Assembly: GCA_021787665.1 (NCBI GenBank)
Contig: JAJYLN010000003.1
Coordinates: 62,001 to 126,000, forward strand
DNA: 64,000 bases
Direction of reading: 5' to 3'
Origin: a bacterium
Lineage (GTDB): Bacteria; JAMCPX01
In this document: piece after piece, positions 36,218 to 44,680 of the stretch
Layout: each line of letters starts with the position of its first letter
How positions within the stretch are numbered: the stretch's first letter is position 1
The notes under the pieces: model-generated
The model's database searches: none
The model's input: only the letters and a program-made list of their open reading frames with translations
Told to the model about the DNA's origin: nothing
Position numbers and translations under genes: made by a program

Positions 36218-37242
36218 CAGTCGGCACTGTAGTAGAGCAGCCCGTCCCTCTCGAAGGACCGCACCATATCGTGCTGCTCGAGCAGATCGAGGTGCCCTAT
36301 CACCTCGGACACTGCGAGAAACATGTCCCGCCGGTGCAACTTCCTGAAGAGTTCGCCCATGATGCTGTACGGTGTCGCCGGGGCCTGCCTCAGGATGTTG
36401 TGGATCCTCATCATGCGCTTGTAGTGGAAATTGAACAGGCTCTTGATGTGCGGCTTATGATCATAGATGATCTCGTAGTGCCCGGGGTACACGACCCTGA
36501 GGTCCATTTCATAGAGCTTATAAATGGAGTCTATGTACTCGACGAGGCTCTTCCGACGGCCGCCGGCCGGGTAGAACTCGAGCAGGGGGTTCGGGGAGAG
36601 TCTGGACAGGAGCGTGTCCCCGGAGAGCATGAAATTTTTCTCCCGGTCGTACAGGCATATCGAGCCGGCCGTATGACCCGGCGTGTGGATGACCTCGAGG
36701 CTGCCGCCGTCATAGGGCATGAATGCGCCCGGGGCCATGAACGACACATTCTCCGGTTTCTGGACAAAGCTGTCGAAAAACTGCAGCGCGATCCGCATCA
36801 TTTCGAGCACGCTTTCCGGCAGTCCGTAACGCCGTAGCTGATCCCCGTACAGCGACGCGTCGAACGAATTGTCCATATTGCCGAGCTCTTTCTCGTGAAC
36901 ATAGAGCCTGTCTGCCATCCCGCTCTTTACGAGCCTGGCCGCTGCACCGAAGTGGTCAATGTGGCCATGCGTCAGATAGATCGCATCAAGGTGTTCGACA
37001 CCGCATGCGCGCAGGGCATCGAGCAGTACGTCGTAGGAATCCTGTCTGCTGGTGCCGGTGTCGATGAGTACGGACCGGCGCCTGCCCAGGACGTAGACGT
37101 TGACGTGCTGGACCTGCGGGAACGGCAGGGGAAGGACGATCTTCCTGACCAATCCGTTTTCAAACACCGCCGGCTTCTGGATATCCGCCCCGTACGGCTT
37201 CTCACCCTCAGCCGGGGCTTGCTCCGGTGTATGGTCGCTCAT
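36217..37242 (-). CDS. MBL-fold metallo-hydrolase with C-terminal winged helix
   Basis: The 341-residue cytosolic protein has the metal-binding THGHIDH motif near residue 91, HTPGHTAGS and GDTL downstream, and VYPGHYEII as the last metal His region. The final 80 residues (SIMGELFRKLHRRDMFLAVSEVIGHLDLLEQ) resemble the winged-helix tail of LACTB2-like hydrolases, which act on RNA or thioesters. It lies 42 bases beyond an acyl-CoA ligase on the same strand, so a thioesterase role is possible but unproven. Confidence 0.85.
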   Translation of the reverse strand: MSDHTPEQAPAEGEKPYGADIQKPAVFENGLVRKIVLPLPFPQVQHVNVYVLGRRRSVLIDTGTSRQDSYDVLLDALRACGVEHLDAIYLTHGHIDHFGAAARLVKSGMADRLYVHEKELGNMDNSFDASLYGDQLRRYGLPESVLEMMRIALQFFDSFVQKPENVSFMAPGAFMPYDGGSLEVIHTPGHTAGSICLYDREKNFMLSGDTLLSRLSPNPLLEFYPAGGRRKSLVEYIDSIYKLYEMDLRVVYPGHYEIIYDHKPHIKSLFNFHYKRMMRIHNILRQAPATPYSIMGELFRKLHRRDMFLAVSEVIGHLDLLEQHDMVRSFERDGLLYYSAD

Positions 37243-37284
37243 CTTGCCAATACGGCTTCCGGGTCCGTGGTCCTCGCCGGCCGC

Positions 37285-39078
37285 TTATTGAGCATAGAGG
37301 CCTTCTATCGCATCCTTGTACTTCTCCATGATGACCCTCCTCTTGACCTTCAGGGTCGGAGTAAGCTCGCCCGTCTCCTGCGTGAACTCGTTGGGCAGCA
37401 CCTTTATCTTCTTTATGGTCTCATACTTTGCGAGCGTTGCATTCACCCCGTCAATAGCGCCCTGAATAAGACCGATGATCGTAGGGCTTTCGACGAGCTC
37501 CCTGCGGTCCTTGTAAGCGATGTTGTTCTGTTTTGCGTAGGACTCGATCGCATCGAACTTGGGGACCACCAGTGCGACACAATAAGGCTTCTTGTCGCCA
37601 ATCATCGCGACTTGCTCGATATACCGGTTCATCTTGAGCATGTTCTCGATAGGCTGCGGCGCGATGTTCTTGCCCCCGGCCGTCACGATAAGGTCCTTCT
37701 TCCGGTCCGTGATATGCAGGTAACCGTCATTGTCCAGAAACCCGATGTCCCCGGTATGGAAGTAACCGTCCTTCTCTATGGCCTCGGCGGTCGCCTCGGG
37801 TTTCTTGAAGTAGCCCTTCATGATCATGGGTCCCCGCGCCAGGATCTCGCCGTCCGGCGCGATCTTTATCTCGCAGCCCGGGATGGGCTTGCCGGCCGTG
37901 CCGAACTTCATCTTGCCCAAGGGATTCACTGTCAAAACCGGCGACGTCTCCGTCAGGCCGTAGCCCTCGATGATCGTCACGTTCGCAGCATAGAAAAACT
38001 CGCCGAGCTCCTTCGAAAGCGGCGCGCCGCCGGAAACGAAGAACAGCAGCCTCCCCCCGAGAATGGCCCGTATCTTGCTGAACACGAGTTTCATCGCGAG
38101 CGCATACCTGAGCTTCAGGAGCAGGGGCAGGGGCTTGCCGTCGAGCTTGTACGGCATCGTCTGCTTACCCGTATTGAGCGCCCAGTAGAATATTTTTTTC
38201 TTCGTGGCAGGGCCGGTCTCAACGCCCTCCAGGATCCTGGCGTACATCTTCTCGTAGACCCGAGGCACCGAGACCATCGCATGGGGCCGTATCTCGGCCA
38301 TGTTGTCCACGATCTTATCTATGCTTTCTGCGTAGGCGATCGTTGCGCCATAGAAAAGCATCGTATAGTAGCCGGCTGTCCGCTCGAAGACGTGGCTCAG
38401 CGGCAGAAACGACAGCGCTACGAAGGTATCGTCGATCGGCACGTAGGAAGCTATGTCCTCGCAGTTCGAGAGGATGTTCCTGTGGGTCAGCATCGCGCCT
38501 TTGGGGTCCCCGGTCGTCCCGGAGGTGTAGATGATCGTGATCAGATCGTCAGGCTGCGTCGTCTGGTAGCGCTGATCGAGTGCGGCCCGGTCTTTCGCGG
38601 TGCTGCCTATCTTCCTGAGCTCGTCCAGTGTCATGACGAAATCCGGTGCAGGGTTTGCATCGATGACGTCCATGATGATGACCTTCTTGAGCTTCGGGAC
38701 GCCCGACCGAACCTTCAGTACCTTGTCGAGTTGGATTCTGTTCGACACGAACAGGTACTGCGCCTCGGCGTCGTTGACGATGTATTGGACCTGCTGGGGC
38801 GTGTTCGTCGCATAGATGGGCACGTTCACGCCGCCGGCGCTTATGATTCCGAGATCCACATGCGCCCATGCCGGCCTGTTCTCCGAAAGCAAACAGACGC
38901 TGTCCTTCTGCTTCAGGCCAAGCTCTATCAGGCCGAGCCCCACGTGCTCAGCGGCATCCTTCATCTGGTTCCACGATAGATCCATCCATCTGCCGTCCTT
39001 CTTGTAACGTTGCACGACCCTGTTGCCGTACTTTTTGACCTGGGAAAAAAACATTTCGGGAATATTCTTGTACTTCAT
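37285..39078 (-). CDS. fadD: Long-chain fatty-acid-CoA ligase (AMP-forming)
   Basis: This ANL-superfamily enzyme has 597 residues. Motif IIYTSGTTGDPKGAMLTH binds AMP, GYGLTETSPVLT is the second core motif, and HTGDIGFLDNDGYLHITDRKKDLI is the hinge region. The track start adds 11 residues; the ATG chosen has AGGAGG nine bases upstream. Chain-length preference cannot be read, though the size and N-terminus resemble the FadD15-type long-chain ligases. It lies just ahead of an MBL hydrolase on the minus strand. Confidence 0.9.
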   Translation of the reverse strand: MKYKNIPEMFFSQVKKYGNRVVQRYKKDGRWMDLSWNQMKDAAEHVGLGLIELGLKQKDSVCLLSENRPAWAHVDLGIISAGGVNVPIYATNTPQQVQYIVNDAEAQYLFVSNRIQLDKVLKVRSGVPKLKKVIIMDVIDANPAPDFVMTLDELRKIGSTAKDRAALDQRYQTTQPDDLITIIYTSGTTGDPKGAMLTHRNILSNCEDIASYVPIDDTFVALSFLPLSHVFERTAGYYTMLFYGATIAYAESIDKIVDNMAEIRPHAMVSVPRVYEKMYARILEGVETGPATKKKIFYWALNTGKQTMPYKLDGKPLPLLLKLRYALAMKLVFSKIRAILGGRLLFFVSGGAPLSKELGEFFYAANVTIIEGYGLTETSPVLTVNPLGKMKFGTAGKPIPGCEIKIAPDGEILARGPMIMKGYFKKPEATAEAIEKDGYFHTGDIGFLDNDGYLHITDRKKDLIVTAGGKNIAPQPIENMLKMNRYIEQVAMIGDKKPYCVALVVPKFDAIESYAKQNNIAYKDRRELVESPTIIGLIQGAIDGVNATLAKYETIKKIKVLPNEFTQETGELTPTLKVKRRVIMEKYKDAIEGLYAQ

Positions 39079-39259
39079 GTGTGACCTCCTCTGCTTTCTC
39101 TCTATCCACAAACAGGATGCAAGTCAAACCTTTCGCCCTACGATGAGGTTTCTGAAAATGGCGTTTTTGATGAAGTGCAGCAAGCTACGAAGTGAGGGAA
39201 GCGCTGTTTTCGCGGCTTCCTCTCGCTGTTCACGGGAAAAATCCTTCCTTTATTGGCGC

Positions 39260-39517
39260 CTATCCGTCTATCACCGTCACCGAGAAGGAGTCATTTGCCG
39301 GGTCATAGGACAGCCTGTACTTCTGCTTGCCCGTCTTGTCCTTGAAGGTCGTCGTGTTATCGGTATTACTTTTGGCCTCTTTCATGATGAACTTGAGATA
39401 AAAGAGGTTCTGCTCTTTTATCCGCTTCAATTCTTCCAGCCCTTCGGGGTCGCCGGTCAACTTCATGGTTTCACGTTTCCGGGGGGGCATGGTAACCCAC
39501 GCCCCCGCCAGATCCAT
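39260..39517 (-). CDS. Small hypothetical protein downstream of the OmpA-type gene
   Basis: An 85-residue ORF five bases after the OmpA-type stop on the same strand. It has a charged N-terminal helix (PEGLEELKRIKEQNLFYLKFIMKEAKSN) and a C-terminal beta-like end (KYRLSYDPANDSFSVTVIDG). The real start could be the ATG at codon 10 or 18. No signal peptide or family was recognised. Its position and reasonable composition suggest a real gene, with only moderate certainty. Confidence 0.5.
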   Translation of the reverse strand: MDLAGAWVTMPPRKRETMKLTGDPEGLEELKRIKEQNLFYLKFIMKEAKSNTDNTTTFKDKTGKQKYRLSYDPANDSFSVTVIDG

Positions 39518-39521
39518 GCTT

Positions 39522-41495
39522 CTATTCTTTTGTTATGGTGAACTCGACCCTTCTGTTCCTGGCCCTTCCCGCAGCCGTCTTGTTGGATGCAATGGGGTTC
39601 ATCATACCGAAGCCCTTCGCCGTGATCCTGTCAGGGGATATCCCCTGACCGATCAGATATTTCATGACCGAGTCTGCACGGGCCTGAGAGAGCTTGAGGT
39701 TATACCTTCCTGAGCCCACATTGTCCGTGTAGCCTTCTACCCGCACGTTGATGGTGGGATTGTCATGCAACACCTGGGCGATCTCATCGAGCAGCGAGAA
39801 CGAGTCTTCCAAAATCGTCGCCCTGCCTGTCTCGAAATGAATGGCTTCGGTGATGACGATCTTCTTCTGTCCCTTTTCGAGGATTACCCTGGGTTTCTTC
39901 TGGGCCACGACCGGCACCGGGGGAGGAGGCGGCGGCAAGGCGGCCTGCTTCTGCTCGAGCACAAAGTTGGCGATGGTCCTGATCATGTTCTTGATCTCTA
40001 CGTTGATAGTCTTGCTGACATACCCTTGTGCGGACACCGTGATCTCGTAATTGCCCGGGGGCAGCTTCACGAAGTACGCCCCTGTCCTCGGGTCGGACGC
40101 GGCCGGCGGGAGGGTGGTATTCGCAAATGTTATAACAGCAGCAAGGGGCTTGCCCGCCATGTCCGTTATGGTTCCCGAGAGCGCACCTATCTGCACGAGT
40201 TTCTTCAGCAGAACTTCCTGGCTCGTCGTCTGCCCGGTCAGGATCGTGCCATCGAGCGTGGAGGGCAGGTACCCGTCCTTCGCAAACTGGAGCTTCACCG
40301 AGCCCGCATCCATTTGGCAGCTCACGAAGGCGCCATTGTCGTTTGTTATGATGTCGGAAACATTCTTCCCCGGGAACCGGATAATAACGTCCGGGATCGG
40401 CTGTCGTGACTGTTGATCGAGCACGACGCCCCCGAACCTCCCCTTCTCCAGTGGCGGCGGAGCCTGTATCCGCTGGATAACGACCATCGCGCCCGGCAGT
40501 ATGGTATAGCTTGCACCGAGCACGACATCCCACAACGGGATGGTCCGCACGTTCGTCGTTACGCCAGGGTTACCCGTAACCGGCAGTGTCTCGATCTTCG
40601 AGAGGCCGATATCGCATGCGAGATCAATCGCGATCCCCTTCGCGGGCGTAAACCTAAGCCCCGGGGTGATGAATTCCGGGGACTGGTTGTAGCGCAGGTG
40701 TGGGAGCGATGAGTTCCGTCCCGTGTTTATGATCTGGTTCGTGTAATACTGTACAAACGGCGTAAGATACGGGCCGGGGAATTCGAGGCCGACGGCACCG
40801 ATCACCTGATCGTCGTGGAGTATACCCAGCGCGTACTCTTCTTCGCTTTGAGGCAGGCCGAGGGTATACATGGAAGCAACGGTACCGAACGAGCCCAGCG
40901 TATAGTTGGGCCCGGGGAGCAGGTACCGGGAGCGATCCCACTTGTAGCCTAAATTAAGATGGAAACGTAAAGGGATGTTCTGCACGGCATCGAGATCGAT
41001 CGTCCACAGCAGACGTGCACCGAAGTTTGAAGCGTTCCATTGATAGCCGAGTTGATTGGGCATTGTCATGAGTTTGGCAAAGGCATCTAACCCGATCGCA
41101 AGGCCGGGCGTCGCGAGGTAGCTCATCTTGAACCCGAGCGTCGTGTCCCCGAGCATTTGATACAGGTCGTTCCTGCTCGTCGCGCTGTTCTTTATCGTTT
41201 GCGCGGAGCTCGCCTCGTTCAGGAAAACCTCCAACCAGTTCGTCGCACCGTACGTGACGTTGATGTTCCCTTCGAGCCTCTCGTTGACGTCCCCCACCGT
41301 GTTGAGAAGGTCGGTTGTGCGGAAGTACAACCCGTCCGTACCCATCATTACCCCTGTCGCGGGCAGGCTCTCGGCAGATATGAGCCGTATGATCCCGGTC
41401 TCACCGGTCAGCGAAGGGCCTATCGGCGAAGCGGCGTACAGCCTCGGGCTCAGGAGCAAAAGAAATGCCCCCACACAAACTATCAATCTTTTCAT
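39522..41495 (-). CDS. OmpA-family outer membrane protein with carboxypeptidase-regulatory-like domains
   Basis: The 657-residue protein begins with a Sec signal peptide ending PRLYA-AS. The first about 330 residues look like a beta-barrel (YLTPFVQYYTNQI and similar aromatic strands). Two carboxypeptidase-regulatory-like beta-sandwiches follow (GRFGGVVLDQQSRQPIPDVII and GTITDMAGKPLAAVITF). A proline-rich linker leads to a C-terminal OmpA domain with YTDNVGSGRYNLKLSQARADSV and GFGMMNPIASNKTAAGRARN, which binds peptidoglycan. It would tie the outer membrane to the cell wall. A GGAGGAGG lies before the ATG. Confidence 0.88.
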   Translation of the reverse strand: MKRLIVCVGAFLLLLSPRLYAASPIGPSLTGETGIIRLISAESLPATGVMMGTDGLYFRTTDLLNTVGDVNERLEGNINVTYGATNWLEVFLNEASSAQTIKNSATSRNDLYQMLGDTTLGFKMSYLATPGLAIGLDAFAKLMTMPNQLGYQWNASNFGARLLWTIDLDAVQNIPLRFHLNLGYKWDRSRYLLPGPNYTLGSFGTVASMYTLGLPQSEEEYALGILHDDQVIGAVGLEFPGPYLTPFVQYYTNQIINTGRNSSLPHLRYNQSPEFITPGLRFTPAKGIAIDLACDIGLSKIETLPVTGNPGVTTNVRTIPLWDVVLGASYTILPGAMVVIQRIQAPPPLEKGRFGGVVLDQQSRQPIPDVIIRFPGKNVSDIITNDNGAFVSCQMDAGSVKLQFAKDGYLPSTLDGTILTGQTTSQEVLLKKLVQIGALSGTITDMAGKPLAAVITFANTTLPPAASDPRTGAYFVKLPPGNYEITVSAQGYVSKTINVEIKNMIRTIANFVLEQKQAALPPPPPPVPVVAQKKPRVILEKGQKKIVITEAIHFETGRATILEDSFSLLDEIAQVLHDNPTINVRVEGYTDNVGSGRYNLKLSQARADSVMKYLIGQGISPDRITAKGFGMMNPIASNKTAAGRARNRRVEFTITKE

Positions 41496-41533
41496 AGTGC
41501 CTCCTCCATTCGAGAAATGACTACACTGAAATG

Positions 41534-41562
41534 AACATACAGGACAAACGCAATCCCGTCAA
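41534..41562 (-). promoter_or_regulatory. Promoter of the OmpA-type gene
   Basis: On the minus strand TTGACG, a 17-base spacer and TATGTT lie about 39 bases before the ATG at 41495, whose Shine-Dalgarno reads GGAGGAGG. The preceding bases up to brnA show no gene. Confidence 0.55.
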
Positions 41563-41722
41563 GGAAAAGATGGCGGCGTGTGATAGCCGGTTACCAGGGA
41601 TGCGATCAGCAAACCTTCTGCACGAGGCTGGCATTACGGCCCTTCTCAGGTACTCGCTCCCGGCGCTTGTTCCCAGCCTCCACCCACGCGCTGACCTATT
41701 CTGAACAACAGGTGCCAGAGGT

Positions 41723-41971
41723 TCAGCCGGCCCTGTCGGCTTTTTTCCGGATTTTTGTGGAGTATTCTCTGAGTGCGGTATTGATAAGGGTCTGGTATCC
41801 GATCTTTGTCTCTGTTGCGAGCTTCTTAAAGAGAACTATCATATCATTATCGATTCTTATAGTCGTGGAAACCTTCTTGGGCACATAAAATCTGCCTCTT
41901 ATACCTTTTGAAAGATCATAGTCCTTCTTGAACGTGAGATCTTCCTTCTCTTTAATGGTTACTTTCTTCAT
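41723..41971 (-). CDS. brnA: BrnA-family antitoxin
   Basis: This 82-residue protein has an N-terminal tail and a ribbon-helix-helix fold: VSTTIRIDNDMIVLFKKLA, then the GYQTLINTALREY pattern characteristic of BrnA. It should neutralise BrnT and bind the promoter DNA as an autorepressor. Its first 20 bases overlap brnT. AT-rich codon use differs from its neighbours, consistent with horizontal acquisition. Confidence 0.85.
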   Translation of the reverse strand: MKKVTIKEKEDLTFKKDYDLSKGIRGRFYVPKKVSTTIRIDNDMIVLFKKLATETKIGYQTLINTALREYSTKIRKKADRAG

Positions 41972-42245
41972 ATTGTTTGCACTCCCTTGTCGTAGCTTGC
42001 CTTACTATTATTATTTTTATGTGTTCTTCCCCGTCCCCGGTGAGAAAGTAGAGATGACCGACAGCGATAACCTTGCCTTTAGGGGTAGCCCCAAAAGTGA
42101 TCCATCTTTCAGAAAAATAGTCGAATCGCTTATCGAGAATAGAAATATGCAGCGGATCATCGAACACCGTCCTTGCTTCTGCAAGAGATATCGCATGCTT
42201 GTTACGGTTGCTTTTGATCTCGCTCGTATCCCACTCAAACAACAT
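41952..42245 (-). CDS. brnT: BrnT-family ribonuclease toxin
   Basis: The 97-residue protein starts LFEWDTSEIKSNRNKHAISLAEARTVF (quoted in parts: FEWD, NKHAISLAEA), the conserved BrnT N-terminus, and continues through a region equivalent to RWITFGATPKGKVIAVGHLY. BrnT is a RelE-fold mRNA-cleaving toxin. The usual order toxin-then-antitoxin is kept. No Shine-Dalgarno precedes the ATG, and the -10 box ends five bases before it. It could have come in with the unusual downstream DNA. Confidence 0.88.
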   Translation of the reverse strand: MLFEWDTSEIKSNRNKHAISLAEARTVFDDPLHISILDKRFDYFSERWITFGATPKGKVIAVGHLYFLTGDGEEHIKIIIVRQATTRECKQYEESNH

Positions 42246-42250
42246 GATAC

Positions 42251-42287
42251 ACCATAAGACATTTGTAGTTACATTGTCAATACAATG
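42251..42287 (-). promoter_or_regulatory. brnT promoter overlapped by an inverted repeat (possible BrnA operator)
   Basis: On the minus strand TTGACA (42275-42280), an 18-base spacer and TATGGT (42251-42256) form the promoter. The inverted repeat CATTGT-caat-ACAATG (42272-42287) covers the -35 box, a sensible place for BrnA autorepression. Transcription would start at or next to the toxin ATG. Confidence 0.5.
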
Positions 42288-42711
42288 GACAACGATCCAT
42301 CGGGAGCGCTGTATCTCTTATGGTTGCTTCCCGACAGTTCCTCCGTACGTAAAGATACCATCATGCTGTGTACATGGGATTGTTGGCAAGCCATGGTATA
42401 CCCGCCTGCTTGACGGCCCCCCCTTTCCCCCGCATGTCGCGCGCCGAATCTCTATCCTTCCGCAGAGATATCCATGTGTCCCGATAGGGCAGATCCATGA
42501 CACGCCGCTGTTTGTGTTCCTAAGAAACCTTGTATGGAGTCTGTCCTATCCCACAAATAGTTGTTTTGAGTCGTTTGAGTCTTATAAGCCGAGCATCGGG
42601 GCCCTATTCGGCAGGTTATAGTAAAGGATCAAACCATACATTGAGTTTGACCAACTTTGGAAAGCCCTTCATCTGAGAAAGGAAAGGCAATTTCGGCAAT
42701 TTCGGCAATAG
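42288..42711. other. Gene-free stretch with inverted repeats and a short tandem repeat
   Basis: No ORF here has a family signature or a ribosome site; the 140-residue plus-strand frame overlapping it looks random. A long imperfect inverted repeat, GATAGGGCAGATCCAT (42483-42498) against ATGGAGTCTGTCCTATC (42534-42550), has a 35-base loop. CGGGAGC and GCTTCCCG near 42299-42333 form another. The 9-base unit GGCAATTTC is tandemly repeated twice, with a partial third copy, near 42687-42709. This could be debris of a mobile element. Confidence 0.45.
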
Positions 42712-42740
42712 TTGTTAAAACGCCTGGCATGCTTTATACT
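42712..42740 (+). promoter_or_regulatory. mnmG promoter
   Basis: TTGTTA, a 17-base spacer and TATACT (five of six -10 bases) lie about 45 bases before the mnmG ATG. The predicted start near 42747 gives a leader that contains the parS site. Confidence 0.55.
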
Positions 42741-42766
42741 AGAAATCCGAAACGGTACAACGAATA

Positions 42767-42782
42767 TGTTTCACGTGAAACA
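42767..42782. promoter_or_regulatory. parS chromosome partition site
   Basis: TGTTTCACGTGAAACA is a perfect 16-base palindrome equal to the canonical parS that ParB binds. It ends two bases before the mnmG ATG and takes the place where a Shine-Dalgarno would be. parS sites cluster near oriC, and mnmG (gidA) often lies there with rsmG, parA and parB; those genes are not in this window. Confidence 0.93.
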
Positions 42783-42784
42783 GT

Positions 42785-44680
42785 ATGAAGAACGTCGACT
42801 TTGACGACCTCTATGACATTATCGTGGTGGGTGCGGGCCATGCAGGTATAGAGGCCTCGCTCGCCGGCGCGCACATGGGATGCACGGTACTCTTGCTCAC
42901 CGGCAACCTCGACACGATAGGCTATATGTCCTGCAATCCAGCCATCGGCGGACTTGCAAAGGGCCATCTTGTCAGGGAGATAGATGCGCTGGGCGGACAG
43001 ATGGCGAAGACGACCGACTTCGCCGGCATGCACTTCAGGAGACTGAACACGAATAAAGGCCCTGCCGTGCGAGGCAACAGGGCGCAGTGTGACAGGGTCA
43101 TGTACCGTACCGGTATGAAGACGGTCATAGAGCAACAGGAAGGCATAGACCTGAAACAGGCGACCGTGACCGGCCTTATCACAGAGGGAAAGGCCATCAA
43201 AGGGGTCGAGACGTCCTTAGGGCTCAGTTTTTTTGGCAAGACGGTCGTTCTCACGACCGGGACCTTCCTGAACGGGCTTATCCATATAGGGCTTACTCAC
43301 TTTCCGGCCGGACGGGCAGGAGAGCCCCCCTCTATCGGCATATCGGACAGCCTGAGACAGCTCGGCTTTACTATAGGGAGGCTGAAGACCGGGACCACCC
43401 CGCGCCTCGATGCAAAAACGATCGATTTCTCTGCCCTCGAGCCCCAGTACAGCGATAACCCTCCGATACCATTTTCTTTCTCCACGGAGAAGATAACAAA
43501 TCCCCTTATCGCCTGTTACATGACCTACACCAATGAGCAGGCCCATGCCTTTATCCTATCCGGGCTGGACCGCTCGCCGCTCTATTCTGGTATTATCAAG
43601 GGGGTGGGTGCGCGCTATTGTCCTTCTATCGAAGATAAAGTTGTGAAATTTAAAGATAAATCAAGGCACCAGATATTCCTCGAGCCTGAAGGCTACAACA
43701 CGAAAGAGGTATACCCCAATGGCCTCGCCACAAGCCTGCCGTACGACATCCAGCTCAAGATGCTACGGGCGATAAAGGGATTGGAAGAAGTCGAGATTAT
43801 GAGGCCGGGTTATGCGATAGAGTACGACTTCGTGGAGCCGACCCAGATCTACCCCACGCTCGAGACAAAGCACGTGAACGGTCTGTACCACGCCGGTCAG
43901 ATAAACGGGACTTCCGGCTATGAAGAGGCCGGGGCACAGGGGCTTGTAGCAGGCATAAACGCAGCCCTGCGGGTCAGGAAGGAGCAGCCCCTCATCATAA
44001 CGCGCCAGCAGGCATACATAGGGGTACTGATCGACGACCTCGTAACGAAGGGCACCCAGGAGCCCTACAGGATGTTTACCTCCAGGGCAGAACACAGGCT
44101 CGTCCTGCGGGAGGACAACGCCGACATCCGGCTCTGCGATATCGGCAGGTCCATAGGGCTGCTGAGCAAGAAGGACTATGCGCTCTTTCTCCAGAGGCGC
44201 GACCAGCGCAATGAGGTGCTGGCCAGGCTGCAATCTTCAAGGGTCAAAGGGGAGCGCGCCCGGGAGGTACTCAGGCAAACAGGTTATGCGGATCTATCCG
44301 ATACGACGACGCTCTATCAGCTCCTCAAGCGGCCAAACATAACCATCAAACATCTCGAGTCCCTGGAGCCTTCCCTCGTGCACGCGGACAGAGCCATAAA
44401 GGACGCGATAGAGGTCGAGGTGAAGTATGACGGCTATATCAAAAGGGAGATAGAGTTCATCCACCGGCTCTCCAGGCTCGAAGATACGAAGATCCCGGAG
44501 GGTTTTTTCTATAATACCATACCCGGGCTATCCACGGAGATAAAGGAGAAGCTCGGAAGGTTCAAGCCGGTAACCCTGGGCCAGGCATCCCGCATCTCCG
44601 GCATAACGCCGGCAGCCATAGCCATCCTCGATGTCTATATAAGAAGATATCGGACGGGCTATTCTGCAAGTACAAAATAG
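42785..44680 (+). CDS. mnmG: tRNA U34 5-carboxymethylaminomethyl modification enzyme
   Basis: MnmG (GidA) with MnmE modifies the wobble uridine of several tRNAs, using FAD. The 631-residue protein has VVGAGHAGIEAS (FAD dinucleotide fold) near residue 15, the SCNPAIGGLAKGHLVREIDALGG block, NGLYHAGQINGTSGYEEAGAQG, and the late helical domain ending with PAAIAILDVYIR. Length is normal. No Shine-Dalgarno is visible because parS fills the space. No rsmG or mnmE is next to it. The 3' end overlaps the convergent DUF35 gene by 22 bases. Confidence 0.97.
   Translation: MKNVDFDDLYDIIVVGAGHAGIEASLAGAHMGCTVLLLTGNLDTIGYMSCNPAIGGLAKGHLVREIDALGGQMAKTTDFAGMHFRRLNTNKGPAVRGNRAQCDRVMYRTGMKTVIEQQEGIDLKQATVTGLITEGKAIKGVETSLGLSFFGKTVVLTTGTFLNGLIHIGLTHFPAGRAGEPPSIGISDSLRQLGFTIGRLKTGTTPRLDAKTIDFSALEPQYSDNPPIPFSFSTEKITNPLIACYMTYTNEQAHAFILSGLDRSPLYSGIIKGVGARYCPSIEDKVVKFKDKSRHQIFLEPEGYNTKEVYPNGLATSLPYDIQLKMLRAIKGLEEVEIMRPGYAIEYDFVEPTQIYPTLETKHVNGLYHAGQINGTSGYEEAGAQGLVAGINAALRVRKEQPLIITRQQAYIGVLIDDLVTKGTQEPYRMFTSRAEHRLVLREDNADIRLCDIGRSIGLLSKKDYALFLQRRDQRNEVLARLQSSRVKGERAREVLRQTGYADLSDTTTLYQLLKRPNITIKHLESLEPSLVHADRAIKDAIEVEVKYDGYIKREIEFIHRLSRLEDTKIPEGFFYNTIPGLSTEIKEKLGRFKPVTLGQASRISGITPAAIAILDVYIRRYRTGYSASTK

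Noticed and set aside
39467-39481. Second parS-like sequence (GGTTTCACGTTTCC)
   Set aside because: It is not palindromic and matches only one arm of parS.
41580-41888. 102-residue plus-strand ORF over brnA
   Set aside because: It is an antisense shadow of brnA, whose own family match is clear.
42199-42621. 140-residue plus-strand ORF between brnT and mnmG
   Set aside because: It partly overlaps brnT antisense, lacks a ribosome site and has no family features. It looks random.
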